Of a stretch of DNA of 64,000 bases, positions 33,817 to 41,498 are shown piece after piece. The notes below the pieces were generated by a model. That model did no database searches. It was given only the letters and a program-made list of their open reading frames with translations, and was not told where the DNA came from. The translations under genes and the position numbers were made by a program. The stretch comes from Arthrobacter gandavensis (GTDB lineage: Bacteria; Actinomycetota; Actinomycetes; Actinomycetales; Micrococcaceae): assembly GCF_009192735.1 (NCBI RefSeq), contig NZ_VTFU01000003.1:470386-534385 (forward strand), given 5' to 3'. Each line of letters starts with the position of its first letter. Positions within the stretch are counted from its first letter, which is position 1.

Positions 33817-34890
33817 CTAGGAGCTTTCCGTGCTGCGCCGGAGGATGATGTGTCCTTCAGCAACAAAAGGCACCTTCGGCGCTTCCTCGGACAGCACCCT
33901 GGACACGGCCTCCCGGCCCAGGTTCGAAAGCGGCAGCTGCGCCGTCGTCAGGGCCGGAGTGAAATCGCGCAGGGTCTCGATGTCGTCAAATCCCGCCACT
34001 GCGACATCCTCGGGAATCCGGAGCCCGTGCTCGCGCAGGCCGGCGATGGCTCCAATGGCCATCACGTCGCTTGCCGCAAAAACACAGACAGCCGGACCGC
34101 CGCCGGTGCCGGCGGGGAAGGGTGCCGTCCCTGCGGACAGCTCCCGGGCCAGCATGACGGCGGCGTCGTAGCCACCGTCACGGTTGAACCGGGAGCGGCG
34201 CACCTCCGCGGGTTCCAGGCCGGCCTGTATCAGTCCGTCCTGGAATCCGGACACGCGGTCGTCCGAGGTCGCCAAACCCTCGGGCCCGGCAAGGATCAGG
34301 AAGCGGCGGTGGCCGGCGCCGGCCAGATCCGCGGCGAGTTGGAGGCTCAGCTGCCGGTTGGGCACGGGCACCGTGTGGAAGCCGTCGTCGGGCACCGAAC
34401 CCACCACCGGCTGGCCGATCACCGCCACCTTTCCGCCGTTGGCCTTGTAGCGCCGCAGCTCGGTCAGCAGCAGCTCGTTTTCGCCGGCGGACTGCGGGGT
34501 GTCGGTGCGGGTGCCGGCAATGACGATGGCATCCGCGCGCCGCGCGGCAAACGCGGCGACGGCGCTGCGCTCACTGGCCGGCCCGCCTCCGGTGCTGGCC
34601 AGCAGGACCACCTTCCGCTGATCCTGGACCGATTCCTGCACCCCGCGGGCAATGGTGGAGAAGTAGGGGTCGCTGATGTCGTGCAGGATCAGCCCCAGCA
34701 TCCCGCTGTTTTTCTTGGCCAGGCCCTGGGCCTGCGCATTGGCGATGTAGCCGAGCTCCGCCGCGGATGCCCTGACCCGTTCGGATATTGCGTCGCCGGG
34801 GCGGCGGCTGGAGCCGTTGAGAACCCGTGATGCGGTGGCTAGGGAAACCCCGGCATGGCGGGCGACTTCATACAAGGTGCAAGCGGGCAC
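33817..34890 (-). CDS. LacI-family repressor (second copy)
   Basis: 357 residues. The helix-turn-helix is at the very N-terminus (LYEVARHAGVSLATASRVLNG), followed by a sugar-binding effector domain with MLGLILHDISDPYFSTIARG. The GTG at 34890 was chosen because GGAGG lies 4 bases upstream; a TTG nine codons earlier has no such site. The gene is flanked by two target-like operators, one before the importer (33706) and one before the divergent Gfo/DUF993/isomerase operon (34981). It is the best candidate regulator of both units. Confidence 0.9.
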   Translation of the reverse strand: MPACTLYEVARHAGVSLATASRVLNGSSRRPGDAISERVRASAAELGYIANAQAQGLAKKNSGMLGLILHDISDPYFSTIARGVQESVQDQRKVVLLASTGGGPASERSAVAAFAARRADAIVIAGTRTDTPQSAGENELLLTELRRYKANGGKVAVIGQPVVGSVPDDGFHTVPVPNRQLSLQLAADLAGAGHRRFLILAGPEGLATSDDRVSGFQDGLIQAGLEPAEVRRSRFNRDGGYDAAVMLARELSAGTAPFPAGTGGGPAVCVFAASDVMAIGAIAGLREHGLRIPEDVAVAGFDDIETLRDFTPALTTAQLPLSNLGREAVSRVLSEEAPKVPFVAEGHIILRRSTESS

Positions 34891-34980
34891 GTTTCCTCCA
34901 CAGTGGTCAAACGGCAATTATGGCACCCGCGGGAAAGTGCTTGCCAGAACCCGGAAGCTGGTGCAGGATGGTTCCTGTCC

Positions 34981-34994
34981 GGAATGCGCTTTCC
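34981..34994. promoter_or_regulatory. Candidate LacI-type operator upstream of the Gfo-DUF993 operon
   Basis: GGAATGCGCTTTCC is an inverted repeat around CG with one mismatched pair, 35 bp upstream of the oxidoreductase start and in the divergent region with the second LacI gene. Confidence 0.55.
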
Positions 34995-35028
34995 CGCATT
35001 TCCCCACCAGTCAATGGAGACCGACCCC

Positions 35029-36207
35029 ATGGAGAACACCCCCGCCAAGCCCCGGACCATCCGGATTGCCATGAACGGCATCACCGGACGCATGGGCTAC
35101 CGCCAGCACCTGCTGCGCTCGATCCTGCCCATCGTCGAAGCCGGAGGATTCCTGCTGGAAGACGGCACACGGGTCCAGGTGGAGCCCATCCTGGTGGGCC
35201 GCAACGAAGCCAAGCTCCGCGAACTGGCGGAAAAGCACAAGGTTTCGGAATGGACCACAGACCTGGACGCAGTCATTGCAGATCCCACCGTCGACGTCGT
35301 CTTTGATGCATCGATGACCAACCTCCGCGCCGCCACGCTCAAGAAGGCCATGCTCGCGGGCAAGCACATCTTCACGGAAAAGCCCACCGCGGAAACCCTT
35401 GAGGAGGCCATCGAGCTGGCCCGCATCGGCCGCGAAACCGGCGTCACCGCAGGTGTGGTGCACGACAAGCTGTACCTGCCGGGGCTGGTCAAGCTCCGCC
35501 GGCTGGTTGACGAGGGGTTCTTTGGCCGCATCCTCTCCATCCGCGGCGAATTCGGCTACTGGGTTTTCGAGGGCGACCACCAGGCCGCACAGCGCCCGTC
35601 ATGGAACTACCGCAAGGAAGACGGCGGCGGCATGACCACCGACATGTTCTGCCACTGGAGCTACGTTCTCGAAGGCATTATCGGCAAGGTCCGCACGGTC
35701 AACGCCACGACGGTCACCCACATTCCGACCCGCTGGGACGAGGACAGCAAGGAGTACGAGGCAACCGCCGACGACGCCGCCTACGGCATCTTTGAACTGG
35801 AAACCCCGGGCGGGGATCCGGTGGTGGGCCAGATCAACTCCTCCTGGGCCGTGCGCGTCTACCGCGACGAACTGGTGGAGTTCCAGGTGGACGGCACGCA
35901 CGGTTCCGCCGTTGCCGGTCTGAACAAGTGCGTGTCCCAGCACCGGGTGAACACGCCCAAGCCCGTATGGAATCCGGACCTTCCGGTCACCGAGTCCTTC
36001 CGCAGCCAGTGGCAGGAAGTGCCGGCCAACGCTGAACTGGACAACGGCTTCAAGCTGCAGTGGGAAGAATTCCTGCGCGACGTCGTCGCCGGCCGGGAGC
36101 ACCGCTTTGGTCTGCTCTCCGCGGCCCGTGGAGTGCAGCTGGCCGAACTTGGCCTGCAGTCCTCCGCGGAACGGCGCACCCTGGACATCGAAGAGATCAC
36201 CCTCTGA
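35029..36207 (+). CDS. Gfo/Idh/MocA-family oxidoreductase
   Basis: 392 residues. The dinucleotide site is the atypical GITGRMGYRQHLLRS (about 13-27), and the conserved Lys lies in FTEKPTAE. The C-terminal domain contains GGGMTTDMFCHW. ATG 35029 is preferred because GGAGA lies 8 bases upstream; the ATG five codons earlier has no ribosome-binding site. It is first of a three-gene operon (TGATG junction to DUF993). Oxidation of a sugar or cyclitol hydroxyl to a keto-sugar is the family inference. Confidence 0.88.
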   Translation: MENTPAKPRTIRIAMNGITGRMGYRQHLLRSILPIVEAGGFLLEDGTRVQVEPILVGRNEAKLRELAEKHKVSEWTTDLDAVIADPTVDVVFDASMTNLRAATLKKAMLAGKHIFTEKPTAETLEEAIELARIGRETGVTAGVVHDKLYLPGLVKLRRLVDEGFFGRILSIRGEFGYWVFEGDHQAAQRPSWNYRKEDGGGMTTDMFCHWSYVLEGIIGKVRTVNATTVTHIPTRWDEDSKEYEATADDAAYGIFELETPGGDPVVGQINSSWAVRVYRDELVEFQVDGTHGSAVAGLNKCVSQHRVNTPKPVWNPDLPVTESFRSQWQEVPANAELDNGFKLQWEEFLRDVVAGREHRFGLLSAARGVQLAELGLQSSAERRTLDIEEITL

Positions 36208-37421
36208 TGGCAGAGCTGACGCTGCCCGCCGACGACGGCGGCACCCGCACCTACACCACCGCACCGGCCATGGTGTGGGACCGCCCCACGGCCCCGCTGC
36301 AGGCCCGCCGCGCCTATGCGGCAGCCCATGTCATTCCGCGGACCACCGGCAACAATGTTCCCGGCGCACCCGCGGACATGGACTGGGACGCGACCCTGGG
36401 CTACCGGCACGAACTGTGGTCCTACGGACTGGGCGTCGCCGATGCCATGGACACCGCGCAGCGCGGCATGGGCCTGGACTGGGCGGCAACCCAGGAACTG
36501 ATCAAGCGCTCCGCCGCCGAGGCGGCGTCCGTGGCCGCCTCGGGCGCTCCCGCCGTCGCGGGCAAAACCGTCCGCGACCTGATTGCGGCCGGGGCCGGCA
36601 CCGACCACCTGGACCTGGCCGCACTGCCGGCCGGACGGGCCGGCGTGGAGGCCGTCCTGGATGCCTACCGCGAACAGATTTCCGTGGTGGAGGGTTCCGG
36701 CGCCAAGGTCATCCTGATGGCATCCCGTGCCCTGGCCCGTGTGGCCTCCGGTCCGGAGGATTACCTTCGGGTCTACTCCACCCTGCTGAACGAAGTCAGC
36801 GAACCGGTCATCCTGCACTGGCTGGGCGACATGTTTGACCCGGCGCTTGCCGGGTACTGGGGCGGAGCGGACGTTGACGCCGCCACCGCGACTTTCCGGG
36901 AGCTGATCGGAGGGTCGGCTGCCAAGGTCGACGGCGTGAAGGTGTCGCTGCTGGACGCTGACCACGAGAAGGCGCTGCGCGCGGCGCTGCCCGAGGGAGT
37001 CCGGCTCTACACCGGGGACGACTTCAACTACCCCGAACTGATTGACGGCGACGGCACGCATTATTCCGACGCCCTGCTGGGCATTTTTGCGGCCATTTAC
37101 CCCGCCGCGTCGGTGGCGCTGCAGAATTACGACGCCGGCCGGCCGGCGGAGGCGCGGGCCATCCTGGACTCCACCCGGGAACTTGGCCTGCACATCTTCA
37201 GCGCCCCCACGTTCTATTACAAGACCGGCATCGCGTTCATGTCCTGGCTCAACGGCCGGCAGCCCGGCTTCTCGATGGTCGGCGGGCTGCAGAACGGCAG
37301 GTCGGTTCCGCACCTGGTGCGGACCTTTGAACTGGCGGACAAGGCGGGACTGCTCTCCGATCCGGACCTCGCGGCGGCACGGATGCGTTCCTGGCTGAGC
37401 GTGAACGGAGTGGGAGCATGA
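36207..37421 (+). CDS. DUF993 family protein (DapA-like TIM barrel)
   Basis: 404 residues, recognised as DUF993, a family related to dihydrodipicolinate synthase-like class I aldolases. The motifs GAKVILMASRALARVA and VDGVKVSLLDADHE, the latter with a Lys in the barrel position expected for Schiff-base formation, support this. It is translated from a TGATG junction and its own stop overlaps the isomerase start. It is probably a carbon-carbon lyase or dehydratase acting on the keto-sugar made by the preceding oxidoreductase. The reaction has not been established to my knowledge. Confidence 0.82.
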   Translation: MAELTLPADDGGTRTYTTAPAMVWDRPTAPLQARRAYAAAHVIPRTTGNNVPGAPADMDWDATLGYRHELWSYGLGVADAMDTAQRGMGLDWAATQELIKRSAAEAASVAASGAPAVAGKTVRDLIAAGAGTDHLDLAALPAGRAGVEAVLDAYREQISVVEGSGAKVILMASRALARVASGPEDYLRVYSTLLNEVSEPVILHWLGDMFDPALAGYWGGADVDAATATFRELIGGSAAKVDGVKVSLLDADHEKALRAALPEGVRLYTGDDFNYPELIDGDGTHYSDALLGIFAAIYPAASVALQNYDAGRPAEARAILDSTRELGLHIFSAPTFYYKTGIAFMSWLNGRQPGFSMVGGLQNGRSVPHLVRTFELADKAGLLSDPDLAAARMRSWLSVNGVGA

Positions 37422-38257
37422 GCGACTTCTCCCGGCTGGCCCTGAACAGCGCCACCACCAAGTACTGGACCCTGGAACAGGTGATTGACGGTTGCGTGCG
37501 CGCCGGCATCCCGGCGATCGGCCCCTGGCGCGACCGGGTGGCCGAGGTGGGCACGGAACGGGCGGCGAAGCTGATCAGCAACGCCGGCCTGCGGGTGTCC
37601 TCCCTGTGCCGCGGCGGCTTCCTGACTGCCTCGGACCAGGAAGGCCGCGAAGCCGCCGTGCAGGACAACCGCGCAGCCATTCTGGAGGCCGAAACCCTGG
37701 GGACCAATGAGCTGTTCCTGGTGGTCGGCGGGCTTCCGGACGGGGACAAAGACATCATTGCCGCCCGTCAGCGGGTGGCCGACAGGCTCGGGGAACTCGT
37801 TCCCTTTGCCACGGAGCACGGGGTGCGCCTGGTGCTGGAACCGCTGCATCCGATGTACGCCGCGGACCGGGCACTGCTCTCCACCCTGGGGCAGGCGCTG
37901 GACCTGGCCGCACCGTACCCGGCCGACGCCGTCGGCGTGGCAGTGGATACCTTCCATGTGTGGTGGGACCCGCAGCTGCGGGAGCAGATTGCGCGCGCCG
38001 GCCGGGAAAACCGGATTGCGTCCTACCAGGTCTGTGACTTCAATCTGCCGATTGCCGCCGACGCCCTGCTGTCACGCGGCATGATGGGCGACGGCGTGAT
38101 CGACTTTGCCACGATCACCGGCTGGGTGGCGGAGGGCGGCTACACCGGCGACATTGAGGTGGAGATCTTCAACCAGGAGATCTGGGACAACCCCGGCGAT
38201 GAACTCCTGGAGACCATCAAGGCACGCTATGCATCACTGGTGCTGCCCTGGGCATAG
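37418..38257 (+). CDS. Sugar phosphate isomerase/epimerase-type TIM barrel (AP_endonuc_2)
   Basis: 279 residues. Metal-ligand motifs of the xylose-isomerase-like barrel are present: VLEPLHPMY (Glu), VAVDTFHVWWDP (Asp, His), YQVCDFN (Asp) and VEIFNQEIW (final Glu). It is coupled to DUF993 by an ATGA overlap and is last in the operon. Enzymes of this fold isomerise keto-sugars or perform beta-elimination on 3-keto-glycosides, both compatible with an upstream Gfo/Idh/MocA partner. Confidence 0.87.
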   Translation: MSDFSRLALNSATTKYWTLEQVIDGCVRAGIPAIGPWRDRVAEVGTERAAKLISNAGLRVSSLCRGGFLTASDQEGREAAVQDNRAAILEAETLGTNELFLVVGGLPDGDKDIIAARQRVADRLGELVPFATEHGVRLVLEPLHPMYAADRALLSTLGQALDLAAPYPADAVGVAVDTFHVWWDPQLREQIARAGRENRIASYQVCDFNLPIAADALLSRGMMGDGVIDFATITGWVAEGGYTGDIEVEIFNQEIWDNPGDELLETIKARYASLVLPWA

Positions 38258-38283
38258 GACCAGGACGGACAATAGTGCCAAGA

Positions 38284-38320
38284 ACCGGCGCCGCTTCGGG
38301 ACTCCCGGAGCGGCGCCGGT
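38284..38320. terminator. Bidirectional terminator between convergent genes
   Basis: ACCGGCGCCGCT pairs perfectly with AGCGGCGCCGGT (12 bp, 13-base loop able to pair further) between the convergent isomerase and SMP-30 genes. Confidence 0.8.
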
Positions 38321-38323
38321 GGC

Positions 38324-39256
38324 TTAAGCCCGCAGAGCTGCCGCAGCGTCAGTCACAGTGGTGCGGATCCGGTACAGGCTGGTCGATGCGGTCAGGTACA
38401 GGGTGGTTCCGTCATCGCCGCCGAAGCATACGTTGCTGACGGTCTCCGGCACCGGAATATGCAGGATGCGGGTGCCGTCCGGAGAGAACACCTGCACGCC
38501 GTCCTGTGCCGAGGACCAGATATTGCCGTGCACGTCCACCCGGAAACCGTCCGGAACGCCCGGGTTTACCTCGGCGAAAACCCGTCCGTTGCGCGCAAAA
38601 CGGCCATCGACGACGTCGTAAGCGTGAATTGCGTGGCCGTTCAGGCGCTCACCGCCGTCCATGGCCGGAGTGCCCCGGGACGTGTCCGAGACGTAGAGGA
38701 TGGATTCATCGGGAGAGAACGCCAGGCCGTTGGGAACCTCCACGTCAATGACGGCCGGCGTCACCTCGCCGCTGGCTGGATCGAAGCGGAAGACATAGCG
38801 GTCGCCGTACTCCTCCCTGCCCGGATGGCCCTCGGTTTCCTTCTGGATTCCGTAGGACGGATCGGTGAACCAGATGGTCCCGTCGGACTTCACCACAACG
38901 TCGTTGGGCGAGTTGAACCGCCGCCCGTTGTAGGAGTCCACCAGCGTGGTGATCGCAGGGACGGCGTCGTCCGCGGTGCCGGTGTCCCGCTCAATGGCCC
39001 GACGCCCGTGCGAACACTGGATGACGGCGCCGGAACGGTCCAGCGCCCGGCCGTTGGTGAATTCTGCCTCTGCGGCGTAAACCTCCAGGGCTCCGGTGGC
39101 CTCACGGAACTCCAAAATCCGGTTGCCGGGGATGTCGCTGAAACGCACCGCGGACCGTGCCGGAATCCATACCGGCCCCTCCGCCCATTCGGCGCCGGTG
39201 GCAACCTTCTCCAGGGTTGCATCGTCAGCAAGCAGATTTACGGGCGTCGTCGTCAT
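38324..39256 (-). CDS. SMP-30/gluconolactonase family protein
   Basis: 310-residue six-bladed beta-propeller lactonase. Visible are the substrate/metal Glu in GAEWAEGPVWIP, the Asn motif RFNSPNDVVVKSDGTIWFTDPSYG and the Asp in PNGLAFSPDESILYVSDTS. It should hydrolyse aldono-lactones from sugar oxidation, fitting the oxidoreductases of the island. It is transcribed convergently to the Gfo-DUF993 operon and has no signal peptide. Confidence 0.9.
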   Translation of the reverse strand: MTTTPVNLLADDATLEKVATGAEWAEGPVWIPARSAVRFSDIPGNRILEFREATGALEVYAAEAEFTNGRALDRSGAVIQCSHGRRAIERDTGTADDAVPAITTLVDSYNGRRFNSPNDVVVKSDGTIWFTDPSYGIQKETEGHPGREEYGDRYVFRFDPASGEVTPAVIDVEVPNGLAFSPDESILYVSDTSRGTPAMDGGERLNGHAIHAYDVVDGRFARNGRVFAEVNPGVPDGFRVDVHGNIWSSAQDGVQVFSPDGTRILHIPVPETVSNVCFGGDDGTTLYLTASTSLYRIRTTVTDAAAALRA

Positions 39257-39356
39257 GCGCAGTCCTTTGGCAGCAGGGAACGGATTTGGCCCCAGCTTAG
39301 ACGCTGCCGCCGCGCTAGGCTGGAATCTGTTCCCAAGCCTTTAGGAGAAAACCACA

Positions 39357-39656
39357 GTGAGTGCCCTTCTGTCCTCCCTCGTTTCCAGCGCCGGCCTGAT
39401 CGGCGGCTACAAAACCGCCCGCGACACCGGTAACCGCCAGCTCGGCGGAGCGGTCCTCGCCGCTGCGGGCGCAGCGGCCTTCGCCCTGTGGAAGCGCGAC
39501 GCCGGCACCGGAACGGCCGCTGCGCTGACCACCGGCTATGTGACAGCCTTCGGCCTGTCCCACCCGCTGGCCAAGAAGCTCGGTGCTTGGCCGTCGGTCT
39601 TCACTGTCACTGCCGCCACGGCTGCCGCTTCCCTCATTTTCGGCCGCCGCCGCTAG
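39357..39656 (+). CDS. Hypothetical small membrane protein
   Basis: 99 residues, Ala/Gly-rich with two or three hydrophobic helices and a basic C-terminal GRRR. GTG 39357 follows an AGGAG site by 9 bases. It resembles small conserved Arthrobacter membrane proteins of unknown function. A strong hairpin follows at 39753. Confidence 0.65.
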   Translation: MSALLSSLVSSAGLIGGYKTARDTGNRQLGGAVLAAAGAAAFALWKRDAGTGTAAALTTGYVTAFGLSHPLAKKLGAWPSVFTVTAATAAASLIFGRRR

Positions 39657-39752
39657 CGGCCGCAGCTGGCGCTGCTACCCAGATGGCGCTCCTGCCCAGA
39701 GGGAGCTGCCGCTGATAAGGCTGCCCGCTGCCTTAAACACCGATCTCAATTA

Positions 39753-39787
39753 CCGGGGCCGGACAGGTGCATCCTGTCCGGCCCCGG
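39753..39787 (+). terminator. Strong hairpin, probable terminator
   Basis: CCGGGGCCGGACAGG and CCTGTCCGGCCCCGG form a perfect 15-bp stem with a TGCAT loop, between the small membrane protein gene and the AAHS transporter. No U-run follows. Confidence 0.65.
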
Positions 39788-39923
39788 GTGCATTCCGCCG
39801 AATACCTGCTCCCGCGGGCGCCGCCGCCGGGGAAACACAAAGTTAATCTGTTTATCTATTGTGACGATGGTCATACTAGGTCAATATGGAGAGCGTCCCA
39901 GCACTGCGAGTTCGAGGAGCACC

Positions 39924-41282
39924 GTGGCTAAACAGGTATTGCCATCAACTGAATGGAACATTCCCCGCCGTACTACCGGCCTGGTGCTCTTTGCCTGCTG
40001 GCTGGCAATCCTCGCCGAGGGATACGACGTCGGCGTCTTGGGGGCAGTCCTGCCTGCGCTGGCGGAATATAAGGAATGGGATCTTTCGCCGCTGGAGCTC
40101 GGCGGACTTGGCGCCTACGCCCTGGTCGGCATGCTCTTTGGCGCCCTGTTCATCGGAACGCTCAGCGACATCATTGGCCGCAAGAAAATGCTCCTGCTGT
40201 CCATGGCCATTTTCACCGTCACCCAGGCCGGCGCCGCCATGGCGCCGACCCCCGAAATCTTCGGGCTGTTCCGCTTCCTCGGCGGTCTGGGCATGGGCGG
40301 GGTCATCCCGGTCGCCGCGGCGCTGACCATCGAATACTCCGCGCCCCGAAAACGCTCGTTCAACTACGGGCTCATGTACTCGGGGTATTCGCTGGGTATT
40401 GTCGCTTCGGCCCTCGTCGCCATGGCGCTGCTGCCCAACTTCGGCTGGCGCGCAGTGGTCGCCGTGGGCGCCCTGCCGATCCTCATTCTGCCGCTGGTTG
40501 CTTACCTGCTGCCGGAATCGCTGGAGTACCTGGTATCAAAGGGACGCATCAGCCAGGCCAAGGCGCTGGCCGCCCGCCAGAACATTCCCAACTACAACCC
40601 CACGCCTCCCGCCCGCGGCGGTGCATCCATCCCATGGCGCGAAGTGCTGGCCACCATGTTCTCGCGCAAGTTCCTGCGTTCCACGGTGTTCTTCTGGATT
40701 TCCCTTTTCTGCGGCATGGTCCTGGTCTACGGACTCAATACGTGGCTTCCGCAGATCATGCGCAAGGCCGGCTATGACCTGGGCTCCTCGCTGACGTTCC
40801 TCCTGGTCTTCAGCCTCGCCTCCGCCATCGGCGGCCTGGCCCTGGGCTACGCGGCGGACCGGGTTGGCCAGAAACTGATCCTGGTGGTCTTCTACGTACT
40901 GGGCGCGGCCGGCATCCTGCTGCTGATGTTCCCGAACTCCATGGTGGTGAACCTGGCATTTGTTGCTTTTGCCGGCATTGGCTCCATCTCCACCTCCCTG
41001 GTCCTGACCGGTTACATCGCGGATTATTACCCCGCAGCCACCAGGGCAACCGCCACCGGCTGGGCGCTTAGCTTCGCCCGCATCGGTGCCATCTCCGGAC
41101 CGATTATCGGCGGCTGGATTGCCGCATCGGGTGTCCCCTTCGAATGGAACTTTGCCGTCTTCGCCATCGTCGGCCTGATTGCCGCGGGAGCGGTGGCACT
41201 GATTCCCAAGCGCGCTCCGCAGCTGGACGGCCTGGCGGCCGATGTTGGGGCCGTGCCCGCCGCTGAAGCAATGAAGCCTTAG
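39924..41282 (+). CDS. Aromatic acid:H+ symporter (AAHS family MFS transporter)
   Basis: 452 residues with twelve hydrophobic segments. AEGYDVGVLGAVLPAL in TM1 and GTLSDIIGRKKMLLLS after TM2 are the motifs of the BenK/PcaK/AAHS group, whose essential Asp in TM1 is present. The GTG at 39924 is preferred: GAGGAG lies 4-5 bases upstream. It converges with the aromatic catabolic operon, so it most likely imports the benzoate-type substrate (salicylate, anthranilate or similar) of that pathway. Confidence 0.88.
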   Translation: MAKQVLPSTEWNIPRRTTGLVLFACWLAILAEGYDVGVLGAVLPALAEYKEWDLSPLELGGLGAYALVGMLFGALFIGTLSDIIGRKKMLLLSMAIFTVTQAGAAMAPTPEIFGLFRFLGGLGMGGVIPVAAALTIEYSAPRKRSFNYGLMYSGYSLGIVASALVAMALLPNFGWRAVVAVGALPILILPLVAYLLPESLEYLVSKGRISQAKALAARQNIPNYNPTPPARGGASIPWREVLATMFSRKFLRSTVFFWISLFCGMVLVYGLNTWLPQIMRKAGYDLGSSLTFLLVFSLASAIGGLALGYAADRVGQKLILVVFYVLGAAGILLLMFPNSMVVNLAFVAFAGIGSISTSLVLTGYIADYYPAATRATATGWALSFARIGAISGPIIGGWIAASGVPFEWNFAVFAIVGLIAAGAVALIPKRAPQLDGLAADVGAVPAAEAMKP

Positions 41283-41320
41283 CGAGCGGATCGACAGGTC
41301 CCCTCAAGGCTCAGCCAAGA

Positions 41321-41368
41321 AGACCTCCGGGCGGATGCTCATATCGAGCATCCGCCCGGAGGTCTTTT
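41321..41368 (+). terminator. Rho-independent terminator of the AAHS transporter gene
   Basis: A perfect 20-bp stem (arms 41321-41340 and 41346-41365, beginning AGACCTCCGGG) with a 5-base loop ATATC, followed by TTT. Confidence 0.92.
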
Positions 41369-41437
41369 CGCTGGGCTTTCAGCTTCGAGGGGCAGGCAGG
41401 AAGGGCCCGCCGCACCCCCTCAAGCCCGGCAGCAGAA

Positions 41438-41476
41438 AGGGAAGTGCCCGCCTCCGTAAGAGGCGGGCACTTCCCT
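41438..41476 (-). terminator. Rho-independent terminator of the aromatic operon
   Basis: On the minus strand a perfect 17-bp stem (AGGGAAGTGCCCGCCTC paired with its complement, 5-base loop) is followed by TTTCT, 22 bp after the stop of the monooxygenase gene. Confidence 0.88.
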
Positions 41477-41498
41477 GTCGCGTACTGCCTTTAGCCTG

